Below, one piece after another: positions 36,340-45,346 of a DNA stretch of 61,403 nt. A program made the translations under genes and the position numbers. The stretch spans positions 1 through 61,403 of the forward strand of contig JAALLE010000013.1 of assembly GCA_011087605.1 (NCBI GenBank), given 5' to 3'. A model generated the notes under the pieces. The model was not told where the DNA came from. It searched no databases and saw only the letters and a list, made by a program, of their open reading frames with translations. Every line of letters starts with the position of its first letter. The stretch's first letter is position 1. The stretch is from Hyphomicrobiales bacterium. Its GTDB lineage: Bacteria; Pseudomonadota; Alphaproteobacteria; Rhizobiales; Rhizobiaceae.

Positions 36340-37203
36340 TTAGACTCGCCAGCGCAGCAGGTGTTTTTCAATTTGCGTCAGTGCGGCACTGACGCAAATT
36401 CCCAAAATGCTCAGGATTGTTACCCCCACGAACAGACGCTCAAGGTCATACAGCGCTCCGGCTTCAAGAATATAGGCACCGATGCCATATTCCGCCCCCA
36501 GCATTTCAGCGGCAACCAGCAGGATGATGGCAATTGCAAGACTGACCCGCAGGCCCGACAGGATACCCGGCATGGCTCCGGGCAGGACAATTTTTCTGAC
36601 TATCGAAAACCAGGTTAGAGAAAAACTCTGACCCATGCGGATCAGGGTCCGGTCGACATTGTCCACAGCACCATAGGTGGCAACGACAGTTGGGGTGAAT
36701 GTGCCGAAAGCGATCAGCGCGTATTTCGACCCCTCGTCGATGCCAAACCAGATGACAAATAGTGGTAAGAGGGCGATTTTGGGAATAGGAAATATCGCTG
36801 CGACAAGCGGGACAAGCCCGGCGCGGACCAGCGAAAACAGCCCGATCATTATGCCAACACCTATGCCGACGGTGGCGCCGAGCAGCGCGCCAACAATCAG
36901 TCGCGAAACGGAAGGCAAAAGATGTTTCCACAGCAATCCACTTTGAAACAGTTCAACAAAAGTAGCGAGGACATCTGAGGGTCGAGGCAGGGTCAAATTG
37001 CTGATAAATCCCGAACGGGTACCGGCTTCAGTCGCCAGCAGCAGGATGATGAAGACAGCCAACCCGATCCAGCGACGTGATTGTGGCACAAACCCACCGC
37101 CCCGGAATCGAACAGGCCTGCGGGTGTCCTTCGTCGCTGCTGCTGTCGCCTCCGCGGCCCTCGCCTCCGCCGCCTTCGCCGCCGTCGCCGTTGAATCAGC
37201 CAC
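36340..37203 (-). CDS. ABC transporter permease, SsuC/TauC-like
   Basis: 287 residues with six or so membrane helices and the family loop LGATVGIGVGIMIGL, PIPKIALLPLFVIWFG, and VLPGAMPGILSGLR (EAA-type loop). Its N-terminal 25 residues are an Ala/Glu/Lys-rich low-complexity tail (ATAAKAAEARAAEATAAATK) coded by a GC-rich repeat. It starts with GTG at 37203 inside the end of the ATPase gene, eight bases overlapping. It forms an importer with the next two genes. The class carries nitrate, sulfonates, taurine or small heterocycles; the substrate is not known. Confidence 0.88.
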   Translation of the reverse strand: MADSTATAAKAAEARAAEATAAATKDTRRPVRFRGGGFVPQSRRWIGLAVFIILLLATEAGTRSGFISNLTLPRPSDVLATFVELFQSGLLWKHLLPSVSRLIVGALLGATVGIGVGIMIGLFSLVRAGLVPLVAAIFPIPKIALLPLFVIWFGIDEGSKYALIAFGTFTPTVVATYGAVDNVDRTLIRMGQSFSLTWFSIVRKIVLPGAMPGILSGLRVSLAIAIILLVAAEMLGAEYGIGAYILEAGALYDLERLFVGVTILSILGICVSAALTQIEKHLLRWRV

Positions 37204-37963
37204 TGATCAACTCCTTGTCAGCCGCCTCTGCCTCATCGCGCATCATTTGCCAAAGGTGTTGCTGTTTGCTCTCCAGTTCAGGGTCGCCCGGACGCCGCTG
37301 ATCGAGGGGCAAGTCGATATCAACCACTTCACGGATTTGTCCCGGTCTGCGCGACAGGATAACGATGGAATGCCCAAGCCGCACGGCCTCGTTGAGATTG
37401 TGGGTTACGTAGACAGCGGTGAATTTTTCGCGGATCCACAGGCCGATCAGATCATCCATCAGCAATTCGCGGGTTTGACTGTCGAGCGCCGACAAAGGCT
37501 CGTCCATCAACATGACTGCCGGATTGACGGCCAATGCCCGGGCGATGGCCACACGTTGTTTCATGCCACCGGATAATTGCCGGGGCAGGGCGACTCGAAA
37601 ATCAGATAGTTTGGTGCGGGCCAGCACGTCGTCGATTATCGTCTTGATGTCAGAGGCGTTCAGATGATGATCTTCCAGCACCAGGCTGATGTTTCCTTCA
37701 ACCGTGCGCCAGGGCAGCAGCGCAAAATCCTGGAACACATAGGTCAGAGGATTGATCGAATGTGCAGGTGGTGAGCCAAGCTGCAATACCTGTCCGCTTG
37801 TTGGTTGTTCCAGACCACCAATCAGCCGCAACAGGGTGGACTTGCCGCAACCGGACGGTCCAACAACGCAGACGATCTTGCCTGTTGGAATATTCAAGCT
37901 GATGTCCTGCAACACGGTCAAACCATCATAGGAATGGCCTATATTCTCCAGTTGCAGGTCCAT
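37196..37963 (-). CDS. ABC transporter ATP-binding protein, SsuB/TauB-like
   Basis: 255 residues from the ATG at 37963; a TTG at 38002 would add 13. Walker A GPSGCGKST, Q-loop YVFQDFALLPW, signature LSGGMKQR, Walker B VMLMDEPLSALD and the switch His in VTHNLNEA are all seen. It energises import with the permease gene, which it overlaps. The binding-protein gene ends 57 bases before it, so the order is binding protein, ATPase, permease. Confidence 0.92.
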   Translation of the reverse strand: MDLQLENIGHSYDGLTVLQDISLNIPTGKIVCVVGPSGCGKSTLLRLIGGLEQPTSGQVLQLGSPPAHSINPLTYVFQDFALLPWRTVEGNISLVLEDHHLNASDIKTIIDDVLARTKLSDFRVALPRQLSGGMKQRVAIARALAVNPAVMLMDEPLSALDSQTRELLMDDLIGLWIREKFTAVYVTHNLNEAVRLGHSIVILSRRPGQIREVVDIDLPLDQRRPGDPELESKQQHLWQMMRDEAEAADKELISG

Positions 37964-38020
37964 TGCTTTACCACCGCGGAAAGAAATTGGGGCAGTCAGC
38001 AACTGACGGCCCCAAGGGTT

Positions 38021-39046
38021 TTACTTCTGTTCGACGTAGGACGAATCGACCAGCGTGTCGAAGGTGATGCTGTCCTTGACCAATTTCTCGGATTTAAACC
38101 AATCCAATTGGTCCTTGATGGAGGTCGTATTCAAAGCCGCATTGGCGCTGATGCGCATGGCGCCATTGCGAATGCTGGGGGCGGCCTTTTCGTAAGGACG
38201 ATCGACATAGACATATTTGTGAACCAGTTTGACCATGTCTTCTGCTGCGGCATCGCCAGCGGTTTTATCCACCAGCGCGGCGTTAAAATCTGCAGCTCCT
38301 TTGGAAAACGCACGCAGGAAGGCCTGTGTCGTGTCGCGGTTATTGGCGGCGTTGTCAGCAGATGTGAACACTACTGTCACCTGATAGTCTGGAATATAGT
38401 CGGCCACGTTGCCGATAATATGAACCGCGCCACCCTTGTCGAGGGGCTTGGCGATGTGGGGAACGATGGACCAGGCGTCAACCTGTCCGGACTTCATGGC
38501 ACCAATAATTGCGCCAACCTTTTGCAGTGGTTTCATCTTGAGCTGCGCGCCTTCCTTGGCGGCAATCTTGGACCCCATATAGTGAAAGGATGAACCGGCC
38601 TGCGTCATTGCCCAGGTTTTTCCGTTGAGCTGAGCTGGAGAGGTCAGACCGGCTTTGTAGGCGGCATCGGAGGCGAGAATTTTCTGGCCATCAATTCCGG
38701 CTTCTTCCTGCAATGCTCCCCCGATGACTTTGGCAGCGCCTTTTTCGGCCAATGAAATGAGGCCGCCAGAGATCGCTGTCACGGCATAATCCACATCTTT
38801 GGAGGCAACGGCGACGGCCATTGGTTGTGCGGCCTGAAAGAACTTGAAGGTGACATTGAGCCCTTCATCTTTGAAATAACCACGCTCCATGGCGACAAAA
38901 CTCGCCGCATGGCTGGTAAAGCGTAGCGCCCCTACATTGATATCAGTATCGGCAGAATATGCGGTGGTCGACACAGCTGAAACTGTTGCCGCCGCCCCCA
39001 AAAGACCGAGGAGTTTGAGACCCGATCTGCGATTATATTTTTTCAT
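38021..39046 (-). CDS. ABC transporter substrate-binding protein, SsuA/TauA/NMT1-like
   Basis: 341 residues with a signal peptide that has a twin-arginine-like start (NRRSGLKLLGLLG) and probable cleavage at TAYSAD. The mature part begins VGALRFTSHAASFVAMERGYF, a typical NMT1/SsuA opening, with GGLISLAEKG and HKYVYVDRPY further on. I chose the ATG at 39046 because of its AGGGAGAAG ribosome binding site; the frame is open farther upstream. Only 37 bases separate it from cueR, also on the minus strand, so the importer may be controlled by, or cotranscribed with, that copper regulator. Confidence 0.88.
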   Translation of the reverse strand: MKKYNRRSGLKLLGLLGAAATVSAVSTTAYSADTDINVGALRFTSHAASFVAMERGYFKDEGLNVTFKFFQAAQPMAVAVASKDVDYAVTAISGGLISLAEKGAAKVIGGALQEEAGIDGQKILASDAAYKAGLTSPAQLNGKTWAMTQAGSSFHYMGSKIAAKEGAQLKMKPLQKVGAIIGAMKSGQVDAWSIVPHIAKPLDKGGAVHIIGNVADYIPDYQVTVVFTSADNAANNRDTTQAFLRAFSKGAADFNAALVDKTAGDAAAEDMVKLVHKYVYVDRPYEKAAPSIRNGAMRISANAALNTTSIKDQLDWFKSEKLVKDSITFDTLVDSSYVEQK

Positions 39047-39083
39047 TGTACTTCTCCCTGAAGTTGCTCTGGAAATTATTTGT

Positions 39084-39479
39084 TCAGTTTGCCTTGATGC
39101 CTGCGAGATCATCGATAATCGGACAATCGGGCCGGTCATCACCGTGGCAATTTTTTGAAAGTATTGACAGATTTTGACGCAGCGTATTCAGCTCGTCGAT
39201 TTTGCGATCAATCTGGGCAATCTTGTCTTCGGCCAGGGATTTTACATCCGAGCTGGCGCGGTGTTCGTCTTCGTAAAGCGATAGCAGCAGCCGACATTCC
39301 TCAATCGAAAACCCAAGGCTGCGTGACCGCTGCAGAAAGCGCAGGCGATGCACATCCTTGTTGGAATAATCGCGATAGCCGTTGTCCGCTCTTTGCGGTT
39401 TTATCAGGGCAATTTCTTCGTAATAACGGATGGTCTTTGCCGGAAGTCCAGATTGTTGGGAGGCGAGGCCGATATTCAT
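39084..39479 (-). CDS. cueR: CueR-type copper-responsive MerR regulator
   Basis: 131 residues. The MerR winged helix (MNIGLASQQSGLPAKTIRYY) is followed by the dimer helix and a C-terminal metal loop with two cysteines seven residues apart (CHGDDRPDC), then PIIDDLAG, as in CueR. Two cysteines with this spacing bind Cu(I), Ag(I) or Au(I). CueR usually controls a copper-exporting P-type ATPase or oxidase; neither is in the window. Here it lies just upstream of an SsuABC-like importer and 50 bases downstream of ybaB, where recR is common in other bacteria. Confidence 0.88.
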   Translation of the reverse strand: MNIGLASQQSGLPAKTIRYYEEIALIKPQRADNGYRDYSNKDVHRLRFLQRSRSLGFSIEECRLLLSLYEDEHRASSDVKSLAEDKIAQIDRKIDELNTLRQNLSILSKNCHGDDRPDCPIIDDLAGIKAN

Positions 39480-39529
39480 CCTGCTGCACTCAATTTCTGT
39501 TTGCGCCAATTGATCGATCGGACAAGCTG

Positions 39530-39853
39530 CTAAAATGGCAGTTTCATGCCGGGAGGGATTGGCAGCCCAACGGTCAGTTCAGCCGACTTTTCGCGGGCAA
39601 TATCCTCTGACCGCGACTTGGCCGCATTGTGGGCTGCGATAATCAGATCTTCAAGGATTTCCTCTTCTCCTTGCTGCAACAGGGACGGATCAATCGTCAG
39701 ACCTTTCATCAGTCCTTTGCCATTCAGCGTCACGGTGACCATGCCGCCGGCGCTCATGCCTTCTGCTTCCAATTGCTCAAGCTCAGACTGCATATCTTCC
39801 ATCTTGGATTGCAGTTCTTTGACTTTACCCATCATGCCCATCAGGTCTTTCAT
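39530..39853 (-). CDS. YbaB/EbfC nucleoid-associated protein
   Basis: 107 residues, the normal size of the DNA-binding dimer YbaB. Typical parts are [35 protein letters not shown] and the C-terminal [17 protein letters not shown] segment. It follows dnaX after 14 bases, as usual. The downstream recR normally found next is missing; cueR begins instead. Confidence 0.93.
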   Translation of the reverse strand: MKDLMGMMGKVKELQSKMEDMQSELEQLEAEGMSAGGMVTVTLNGKGLMKGLTIDPSLLQQGEEEILEDLIIAAHNAAKSRSEDIAREKSAELTVGLPIPPGMKLPF

Positions 39854-39867
39854 CGCGTTATCTTCCT

Positions 39868-41862
39868 TTAGTTGAAATAGTCGTCCAGCCCACCTGCGCC
39901 CGGATCTTCCTGATCTGTGGACGGGGTGGATGTGGTGGTGTCTTCGGTGTCCTCAACATCGTCTGGATTGTCGAGCGCTGCATCCTGTGCAGAGGCTTCG
40001 TCCAGGCCATCTTCGGTTTCCAGACCAGGAAAGCGAACATCGAGAATCTTGCTTTTCGGAAATGTCTTGAGGACCGCTGCAACCACGGGATCAGTTTCCG
40101 CCTGGGCGAATGTGCGCTCACGTGTTTCGGTTTCGACTTCTTTGATCGTCGCACCGCCCTGTATTTCAGCGACGACAATCTCCCATTGCTGACCAGTCCA
40201 CTGCCGCAGGCGGGCGTCGATGATCTGAGCCATGTCGCGCGGCGCATTGCCGACAGGATGAAATTCAATACGGTTGGGCTCAAATGAGATTTCGCTGAAA
40301 TTATTTCGCAACATCAGTTTGAAGCGAATATCGCGTTTTTTTTCAGCGATCTGCAGTAAGTCATTGAAATTCAACACCTGTTCAAAGGTCTGTTGAGATG
40401 CGGCATCAGATTGTGGGGGTGTTGATTGTGGAACAGGTACGAGTTTCGGGGCCGTCCTTTGCAGCGGAGCCTCAGCCTCGGCAACTTGCGGTTCGTGGTC
40501 GACCACGAGAGTTGGTCCATTGGCCACCTGACGCATGGTCGTAACGCCGCCGCCACCGCCGCCGCCGTCGCCGCCGCCACTGATGGGTGTGGACGCAGAA
40601 GTATTTGCATCTGCCTGTGAAGATGCAGTTCCCCCATTTGGCGGGACGGAAGTGGGGGCGTTATCGGGTGTTGGGGGCGAAAGTTCGCCGCTTTGCAGTT
40701 TTTTGATCACCTCGTCAGGCGTTGGCAGATCGGCGGCGTGGGTCAGTCGGACCAAAACCATATCAGCTGCCGCCAAAGGGCGTGGAGACGCCTGGACTTC
40801 GGCAATGCCCTTCAACAGCATTTGCCAGGCACGTCCTAAAATTCGTGGGCTGAGTTGCTCGGAAAAAGCTTTGCCGCGGGTTTTTTCATCTTCTGACAAT
40901 GATGGATCGTTAAGTGCCGTGTCGACATAGCGCAGGCGCGTGACAAAATGGACGAATTCGGCAAGATCAGTGAGAACCGTCGCCGGATCTGCACCAACGT
41001 CATATTGTTCTTTTAGTTCCTGCAGGGCGGCAGAAATATCACCCTTCATAATCTGTTCAAACAGATCGATTACACGCGCCCTGTCGGCCAGTCCGAGCAT
41101 CGAACGCACTGCGTCGGCTTCAACCTTGCCATCACCCGTGCCTGCGGCGTGGGCTATGGCCTGATCGAGCAGTGAAAGTGAATCACGCACCGACCCTTCC
41201 GCGGCGCGGGCGATCATGGCAAGCGCGGTGGGATCGGCACTGACGCCTTCCTGATCAATGATCTTGGCCAAATAGTCGGTCAGTTCTCCGGCTTCAATAC
41301 GGCGCAGGTCAAACCGCTGGCAGCGTGACAGGACGGTGATCGGAACTTTGCGAATTTCGGTGGTTGCAAAGATGAATTTGACGTGTTCCGGGGGTTCTTC
41401 AAGGGTTTTCAGCAAGCCGTTAAAGGCCGCCGTCGACAGCATGTGAACCTCGTCAATGATGTAGACTTTATAGCGGGCGGAGACGGGTTTGTAGCGAACG
41501 CTGGCAATGATCTCTCGAATGTCACCAATACCGGTATGGGATGCGGCGTCCATCTCAATAACGTCGACATGGTTGCCCTCCATGATCGACCCGCAGTGAA
41601 CGCCGAGCCCGGCAAGATCGAGGGTTGGCTGTTGGACATCGTCTGACTCAAAATTCAGCGCCCGCGCCAGAATGCGTGCTGCGGTTGTTTTGCCGACGCC
41701 ACGAACGCCGGTGAGCATATAGGCCTGGGCTATTCTGTTGGTTGCAAAAGCGTTGGTCAGCGTGCGGACCATCGGCTCCTGGCCGATCAGGTCGTCAAAA
41801 TTTGAAGGGCGATATTTGCGGGCGAGGACGCGATATTCGGATTCTGCGCTTGTGTCACTCAT
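39868..41862 (-). CDS. dnaX: DNA polymerase III subunit gamma/tau
   Basis: 664 residues. AAA+ clamp-loader motor: Walker [10 protein letters not shown] near residue 46, Walker B region [10 protein letters not shown], sensor I FIFATTE and arginine finger in [10 protein letters not shown]. The zinc module has only one clear cysteine (GVHCGSIM), as in rhizobial DnaX from memory. A Gly-rich linker ([11 protein letters not shown]) and variable region follow, then the tau C-terminal domain. An eight-adenine run in the coding strand (40336-40343) at about codon 507 could allow frame slippage giving a shorter form. ATG 41862 chosen with AGGG upstream. Confidence 0.95.
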   Translation of the reverse strand: MSDTSAESEYRVLARKYRPSNFDDLIGQEPMVRTLTNAFATNRIAQAYMLTGVRGVGKTTAARILARALNFESDDVQQPTLDLAGLGVHCGSIMEGNHVDVIEMDAASHTGIGDIREIIASVRYKPVSARYKVYIIDEVHMLSTAAFNGLLKTLEEPPEHVKFIFATTEIRKVPITVLSRCQRFDLRRIEAGELTDYLAKIIDQEGVSADPTALAMIARAAEGSVRDSLSLLDQAIAHAAGTGDGKVEADAVRSMLGLADRARVIDLFEQIMKGDISAALQELKEQYDVGADPATVLTDLAEFVHFVTRLRYVDTALNDPSLSEDEKTRGKAFSEQLSPRILGRAWQMLLKGIAEVQASPRPLAAADMVLVRLTHAADLPTPDEVIKKLQSGELSPPTPDNAPTSVPPNGGTASSQADANTSASTPISGGGDGGGGGGGVTTMRQVANGPTLVVDHEPQVAEAEAPLQRTAPKLVPVPQSTPPQSDAASQQTFEQVLNFNDLLQIAEKKRDIRFKLMLRNNFSEISFEPNRIEFHPVGNAPRDMAQIIDARLRQWTGQQWEIVVAEIQGGATIKEVETETRERTFAQAETDPVVAAVLKTFPKSKILDVRFPGLETEDGLDEASAQDAALDNPDDVEDTEDTTTSTPSTDQEDPGAGGLDDYFN

Positions 41863-41950
41863 TACGCCCTGCAGAAGCTCCAAATATTGTTTTTGTCTTC
41901 GATATTCCCGTCTGCAATGGCAAGCTCAACATGCAAGCGAAAAGATGGGT

Positions 41951-42051
41951 GGAAGACTGGCTTAACGTGACCCGATCCGGAATCTCGTTGGGGCTGCTTC
42001 GTTCCCGACCTGACCCGATTGGCGAGTGGACCGTCCACAAACCAGCCTTCC
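41951..42051 (-). ncRNA. ffs: Signal recognition particle RNA (4.5S-type, small SRP RNA)
   Basis: Read on the minus strand, 42015-42007 gives GGTCAGGTC followed by a GGAA tetraloop and GAAGCAGCC, the universal SRP RNA apical motif that binds Ffh. The ends pair over ten bases (GGAAGGCTGG at 42051-42042 with CCAGTCTTCC at 41960-41951, one G-U). Length is about 101 bases. A -10-like TATGTT lies at 42063-42058, six bases before the start. Position just upstream of dnaX is usual for alphaproteobacteria. The 3' end may run a few bases into the following T-rich CCCATCTTTT. Confidence 0.9.
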
Positions 42052-42057
42052 GAGGAC

Positions 42058-42088
42058 AACATATCATGTGTGTGCCCCCCAATTGCAA
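42058..42088 (-). promoter_or_regulatory. Candidate promoter of the SRP RNA gene
   Basis: -10 TATGTT at 42063-42058, six bases upstream of the expected RNA start at 42051, and TTGCAA at 42088-42083 as a possible -35 with a long 19-base spacer. Confidence 0.45.
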
Positions 42089-42123
42089 GTAGGAAATGTC
42101 GGATCAGCTGATAGACTGTCGGG

Positions 42124-42558
42124 ATGAGTAAAAACGATCCTGTATGGCAACTTGATTCGCGCTTGCAAAACGACACAATTACCGTGTTTGAAAATGGTGG
42201 CCTCACCATTTTGCTGATGAATGACCAACGCTGGCCGTGGTTGATTGTGGTTCCCAAAATTGTTGGAGCCGAAGAATTGCACGATATGGACCCGCAGATT
42301 CGTCAGGCGGTAATGGATATTGCGGTTTCGACTGGCGAGAAGCTGAAATCTTTCGCAAATTGTGACAAGATCAACATTGCCGCCATTGGCAATATGGTCC
42401 GGCAACTGCATATACATGTGATTGCCCGCAGCGAGGGTGATGCGAACTGGCCGGGTCCTGTTTGGGGTCATGGTCAGGCCGAGAAATATGATCAAACTCA
42501 GGTCGACGAACTGGTCGGCAAATTGAAAGAAAACCTCTTTGACACGCCCCTTTCTTGA
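42124..42558 (+). CDS. HIT-family protein (Ap4A-like nucleotidyl hydrolase)
   Basis: 144 residues. The histidine triad region reads QLHIHVIAR, with Gln in place of the first His but the central nucleophile His kept; this variant, followed by GDANWPGPVWG, is a distinct bacterial branch. HIT proteins split nucleotide-protein or dinucleoside polyphosphate bonds. The NudC gene starts inside its last codons (20-base overlap, different frame), so they are translationally linked and may act together on nucleotide metabolites. It is divergent from the SRP RNA gene. Confidence 0.85.
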   Translation: MSKNDPVWQLDSRLQNDTITVFENGGLTILLMNDQRWPWLIVVPKIVGAEELHDMDPQIRQAVMDIAVSTGEKLKSFANCDKINIAAIGNMVRQLHIHVIARSEGDANWPGPVWGHGQAEKYDQTQVDELVGKLKENLFDTPLS

Positions 42559-43516
42559 CCCGGACTATTGCCCCGAAGAAACCAGCGCCCGCCTTGCCTA
42601 TTCAGGGGGTCGGCTGGATCGTCTGTCGGAAGATCGTTCTGAAAGCTGTGTCACAGATGCTTTGGCCGCGCCCGGCACCTGTGTGATGGGTTTTGCCGGT
42701 GGGAGGGTCTTGGTATCTTTTGCAGGCGATGAACCCAATGGCGCCTTTTCAGTCGATGAATTGTCGCCATTTCATCCCCGGCTGGACCGCGCGATCATGC
42801 TGGGCAGCAGCGGTGGCCACGACATGCTGGCTGTACCGCTCGACATCAATCCTGATGATGAAGATTTTGAACTGCCGGAACCATTCAAGGCGATTGATTA
42901 CCGGTCGCTGGCGCGCCAAAGCCTGTTGTCACACGAGGATCTGGGCAATGCGGCCTATGGTGGCGCAATGCTGGCCTGGCACGCAACAAATCGGTTTTGT
43001 GCCCGTTGTGGTGAAGCCAGCGAAATGAGGGCAGGTGGGGCCAAGCGGGTTTGCGTTTCCTGCAGTAGGGAACATTTCCCACGCACTGATCCGGTGGTCA
43101 TTATGTTGACTGTGGATGGTGATAAATGCCTCCTGGGCCGGTCGCATCATTTTATTCCGGGCATGTATTCTGCTTTGGCTGGATTTGTCGAACCGGGGGA
43201 GACGATGGAATCGGCGGTGCGACGTGAGACATTTGAGGAAAGCGGTATCAGGGTCGGCAAAGTGTCCTATCACGCCAGCCAGCCATGGCCGTTTCCCCAT
43301 ACATTGATGATCGGGTGCTATGGTGAAGCGCTGGGAACCGAAATCATCAAGGATGAAGCCGAGCTCGATGATTGCCGCTGGTTCAGTCGTGCCCAGGTGC
43401 GAGAGATTCTAGCTGGCAACGGGCCGCAAAATGATGATGGCAGCCCGCAATATTGCATGCCGGCTCAAATGGCGATTGCCAATCGTCTGATCAGCGACTG
43501 GGCCGCGCAGGACTAA
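42539..43516 (+). CDS. nudC: NAD(+) diphosphatase NudC
   Basis: 325 residues, normal for NudC. It has a zinc ribbon (CARCGE and CVSC), the Nudix box GFVEPGETMESAVRRETFEE, and the NudC signature SQPWPFPHTLM after it. It hydrolyses NAD(H) to NMN(H) and AMP and removes NAD caps from RNA in bacteria where tested. Translation begins at TTG 42539, within the end of the HIT gene, with only a weak ribosome site; a later start is possible but would cut the N-terminal domain. Confidence 0.93.
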   Translation: MTRPFLDPDYCPEETSARLAYSGGRLDRLSEDRSESCVTDALAAPGTCVMGFAGGRVLVSFAGDEPNGAFSVDELSPFHPRLDRAIMLGSSGGHDMLAVPLDINPDDEDFELPEPFKAIDYRSLARQSLLSHEDLGNAAYGGAMLAWHATNRFCARCGEASEMRAGGAKRVCVSCSREHFPRTDPVVIMLTVDGDKCLLGRSHHFIPGMYSALAGFVEPGETMESAVRRETFEESGIRVGKVSYHASQPWPFPHTLMIGCYGEALGTEIIKDEAELDDCRWFSRAQVREILAGNGPQNDDGSPQYCMPAQMAIANRLISDWAAQD

Positions 43517-43524
43517 GCGGAAAT

Positions 43525-44607
43525 TCAATTATGAGTGTGGTGCCGGGTAAGCGTGCCAAGCTTACCATCAAGTACAAATTCAGCCAGTTCATCGGCAATC
43601 ACGGGGGCGCGCAAAAACCCCGCCCCACCATGGCTTAAACTGTAGTAAATCTGGGGTGCAATCGCAGAGCGTCCAAGTCTTAGATTACCGTCACCAACCT
43701 TTGAGCGCAGCCCGGCCGTGACCTTGAGCAGTGGCAGATCGCGGATCTTTGGAACTATTGGTGCAGCGTTTTGATATAGAAATTCGACAATTTCCGGCCC
43801 GGGATCCAACGAAGTTTCCCCCGCTTCGTATGTGGTACCAACAATCAATTGACTGTTTTCTCGCGGGCACAGATTGCCCCGGTGATGTTTGATCAAGTGA
43901 GTGAGGGGACTGGTCAACGGTGATTGATCAACGATCAGATTGACACCCCGCACCGCTCGGCTTTGTGGAATGTCAGCTGGCAGACCGGAAATGGTGGCAG
44001 CCCCCATGCCGGTGCACAGGACAAGTTTTTCGACATCGATTATTGAGCCGTCATTTGTGGAGAGGACAACCCGTCCACCTGTTTGTTCGAGTGCCGTGAC
44101 CGCCACGCCTTGTTTGATCTGCCCGCCTGCGTTTTCGACGGCCATCGCGAGTGCCTGGCATATTTTTTTGCCGGTTACCCAGCGAACATTTGGCAAAAAG
44201 GCGGCAGAAGCAATATTTCCGGAGATTTCCGGTTCCAATTTTTGTGCAGATTGCGGAGTGAGCAATTCAAATGGCTCATTTTGTTCCGCGCGGGCTTTGA
44301 GATCCTTGTGGAATTTCTTCAGATCATCCTGCAAGGCAATCTCAAGCTGGCCTTCGCGACGAAACCCGACCGAGAGGCCGCTGATATTCTCGAGATGTTC
44401 GGCATAGTTCGGCCATCGCAACATCGCCTCCCGCTCAATCGCCCGCATGGCCGTATTGCCGAGTCGAGGTTCGAGGTATGAGGTGGCAACACCGCTGGCA
44501 CCGCTGGCGATGGTGTCAGACTCCAGCACCGTGACCGTGGCACTGCGTCGACATATTTCATAAGCCAGCGACAGACCCGCAATTCCAGCCCCAACCACGA
44601 CAATCAT
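43525..44607 (-). CDS. mnmC: FAD-dependent oxidoreductase, MnmC C-terminal-domain type
   Basis: 360 residues, D-amino-acid-oxidase-fold FAD protein. It has GAGIAGLSLAYEIC (FAD Rossmann) and SGASGVATSYLEPRLG, resembling the ASG loop of MnmC. In E. coli the second half of MnmC removes the carboxymethyl group from cmnm5(s2)U34 in tRNA; the first half methylates the product. Here the methyltransferase half is the separate gene just upstream, overlapping by four bases, in the same order as in the fusion. I infer the MnmC-type role from this; a general DAO oxidoreductase is the alternative. Confidence 0.8.
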   Translation of the reverse strand: MIVVVGAGIAGLSLAYEICRRSATVTVLESDTIASGASGVATSYLEPRLGNTAMRAIEREAMLRWPNYAEHLENISGLSVGFRREGQLEIALQDDLKKFHKDLKARAEQNEPFELLTPQSAQKLEPEISGNIASAAFLPNVRWVTGKKICQALAMAVENAGGQIKQGVAVTALEQTGGRVVLSTNDGSIIDVEKLVLCTGMGAATISGLPADIPQSRAVRGVNLIVDQSPLTSPLTHLIKHHRGNLCPRENSQLIVGTTYEAGETSLDPGPEIVEFLYQNAAPIVPKIRDLPLLKVTAGLRSKVGDGNLRLGRSAIAPQIYYSLSHGGAGFLRAPVIADELAEFVLDGKLGTLTRHHTHN

Positions 44608-45293
44608 CGCAATACTCCGGCAATCATGTCCCGTTTACTGGCGAATCCCGGGCGTTTTACCACCGTAAACCCCGCATCCTCGAGATTGCGCCGTACCCAC
44701 CCGGCTGCAGTGTAACTGGCGAAGGTGCCGCCGGGGGCCGTGCGATCTGCAACCAGTTGCATGACCTGCGGTGACCACATGTCTGGATTTTTTGCAGGGG
44801 CAAATCCGTCCAGAAACCATGCGTCGGTTTTGGAAAATTCCTGCAACGCCTTTTCGACGGGATTGTGATGTACTTGCAAGGTGGTTTGCGCATCTATTTG
44901 CAGAGGGCGAGAAGTATCATCCCAACTTTCCAACAGGATGGCGGCGAGTTCGACAAGCTCTTTGGGTTGCGTCCATTGGCTCAACGCGTGACGCGCAGTC
45001 TCAACATCGAGGGGAAAACCTTCGACCGACAGAAATGTCAGCTGTTGTCCGGGTTGCCGCTTTTGTTGCCACAAATGCCAGGTGACCAGAAAATTGAGAC
45101 CTGTTCCAAAACCCAGTTCGCCAATTGTGAACTTGGGTCGATTGACCCAGCGTTGCGGCAGATCATTGCCATCCAGAAACACATGCCGACACTCTAAACG
45201 TCCGTCATGGCGAGAATAATAGTGGTCCTGGAACTGCTGGGAATACAACAGATCGTTGTCATCAAACCGGGTATTGTGAAATTGTCGCGTCAT
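44604..45293 (-). CDS. mnmD: tRNA U34 5-methylaminomethyl-2-thiouridine methyltransferase MnmD
   Basis: 229 residues. It has the SAM-binding motif GELGFGTGLNFL, the DUF752/MnmD signature WFLDGFAPAKNPDMW, and an RNA-facing N-terminal segment with SQQFQDHYYS. It corresponds to the N-terminal half of E. coli MnmC, which methylates nm5(s2)U to mnm5(s2)U at the tRNA wobble position. Its ATGA stop/start overlap with the downstream FAD gene suggests stoichiometric production of both halves. Confidence 0.9.
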   Translation of the reverse strand: MTRQFHNTRFDDNDLLYSQQFQDHYYSRHDGRLECRHVFLDGNDLPQRWVNRPKFTIGELGFGTGLNFLVTWHLWQQKRQPGQQLTFLSVEGFPLDVETARHALSQWTQPKELVELAAILLESWDDTSRPLQIDAQTTLQVHHNPVEKALQEFSKTDAWFLDGFAPAKNPDMWSPQVMQLVADRTAPGGTFASYTAAGWVRRNLEDAGFTVVKRPGFASKRDMIAGVLR

Positions 45294-45346
45294 GCAGTGT
45301 GTTTGGCGTCACCCCCGGGCAATTGCAAGCACGCAGGTTCCGGCAA

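Noticed and set aside
37805-38593. 262-codon frame antisense to the ABC importer genes
   Set aside because: Spans two real genes on the other strand and shows no recognisable domain.
41862-42257. 131-codon minus-strand frame upstream of dnaX
   Set aside because: It covers the SRP RNA gene and the antisense of the HIT gene; the RNA signature explains the sequence.
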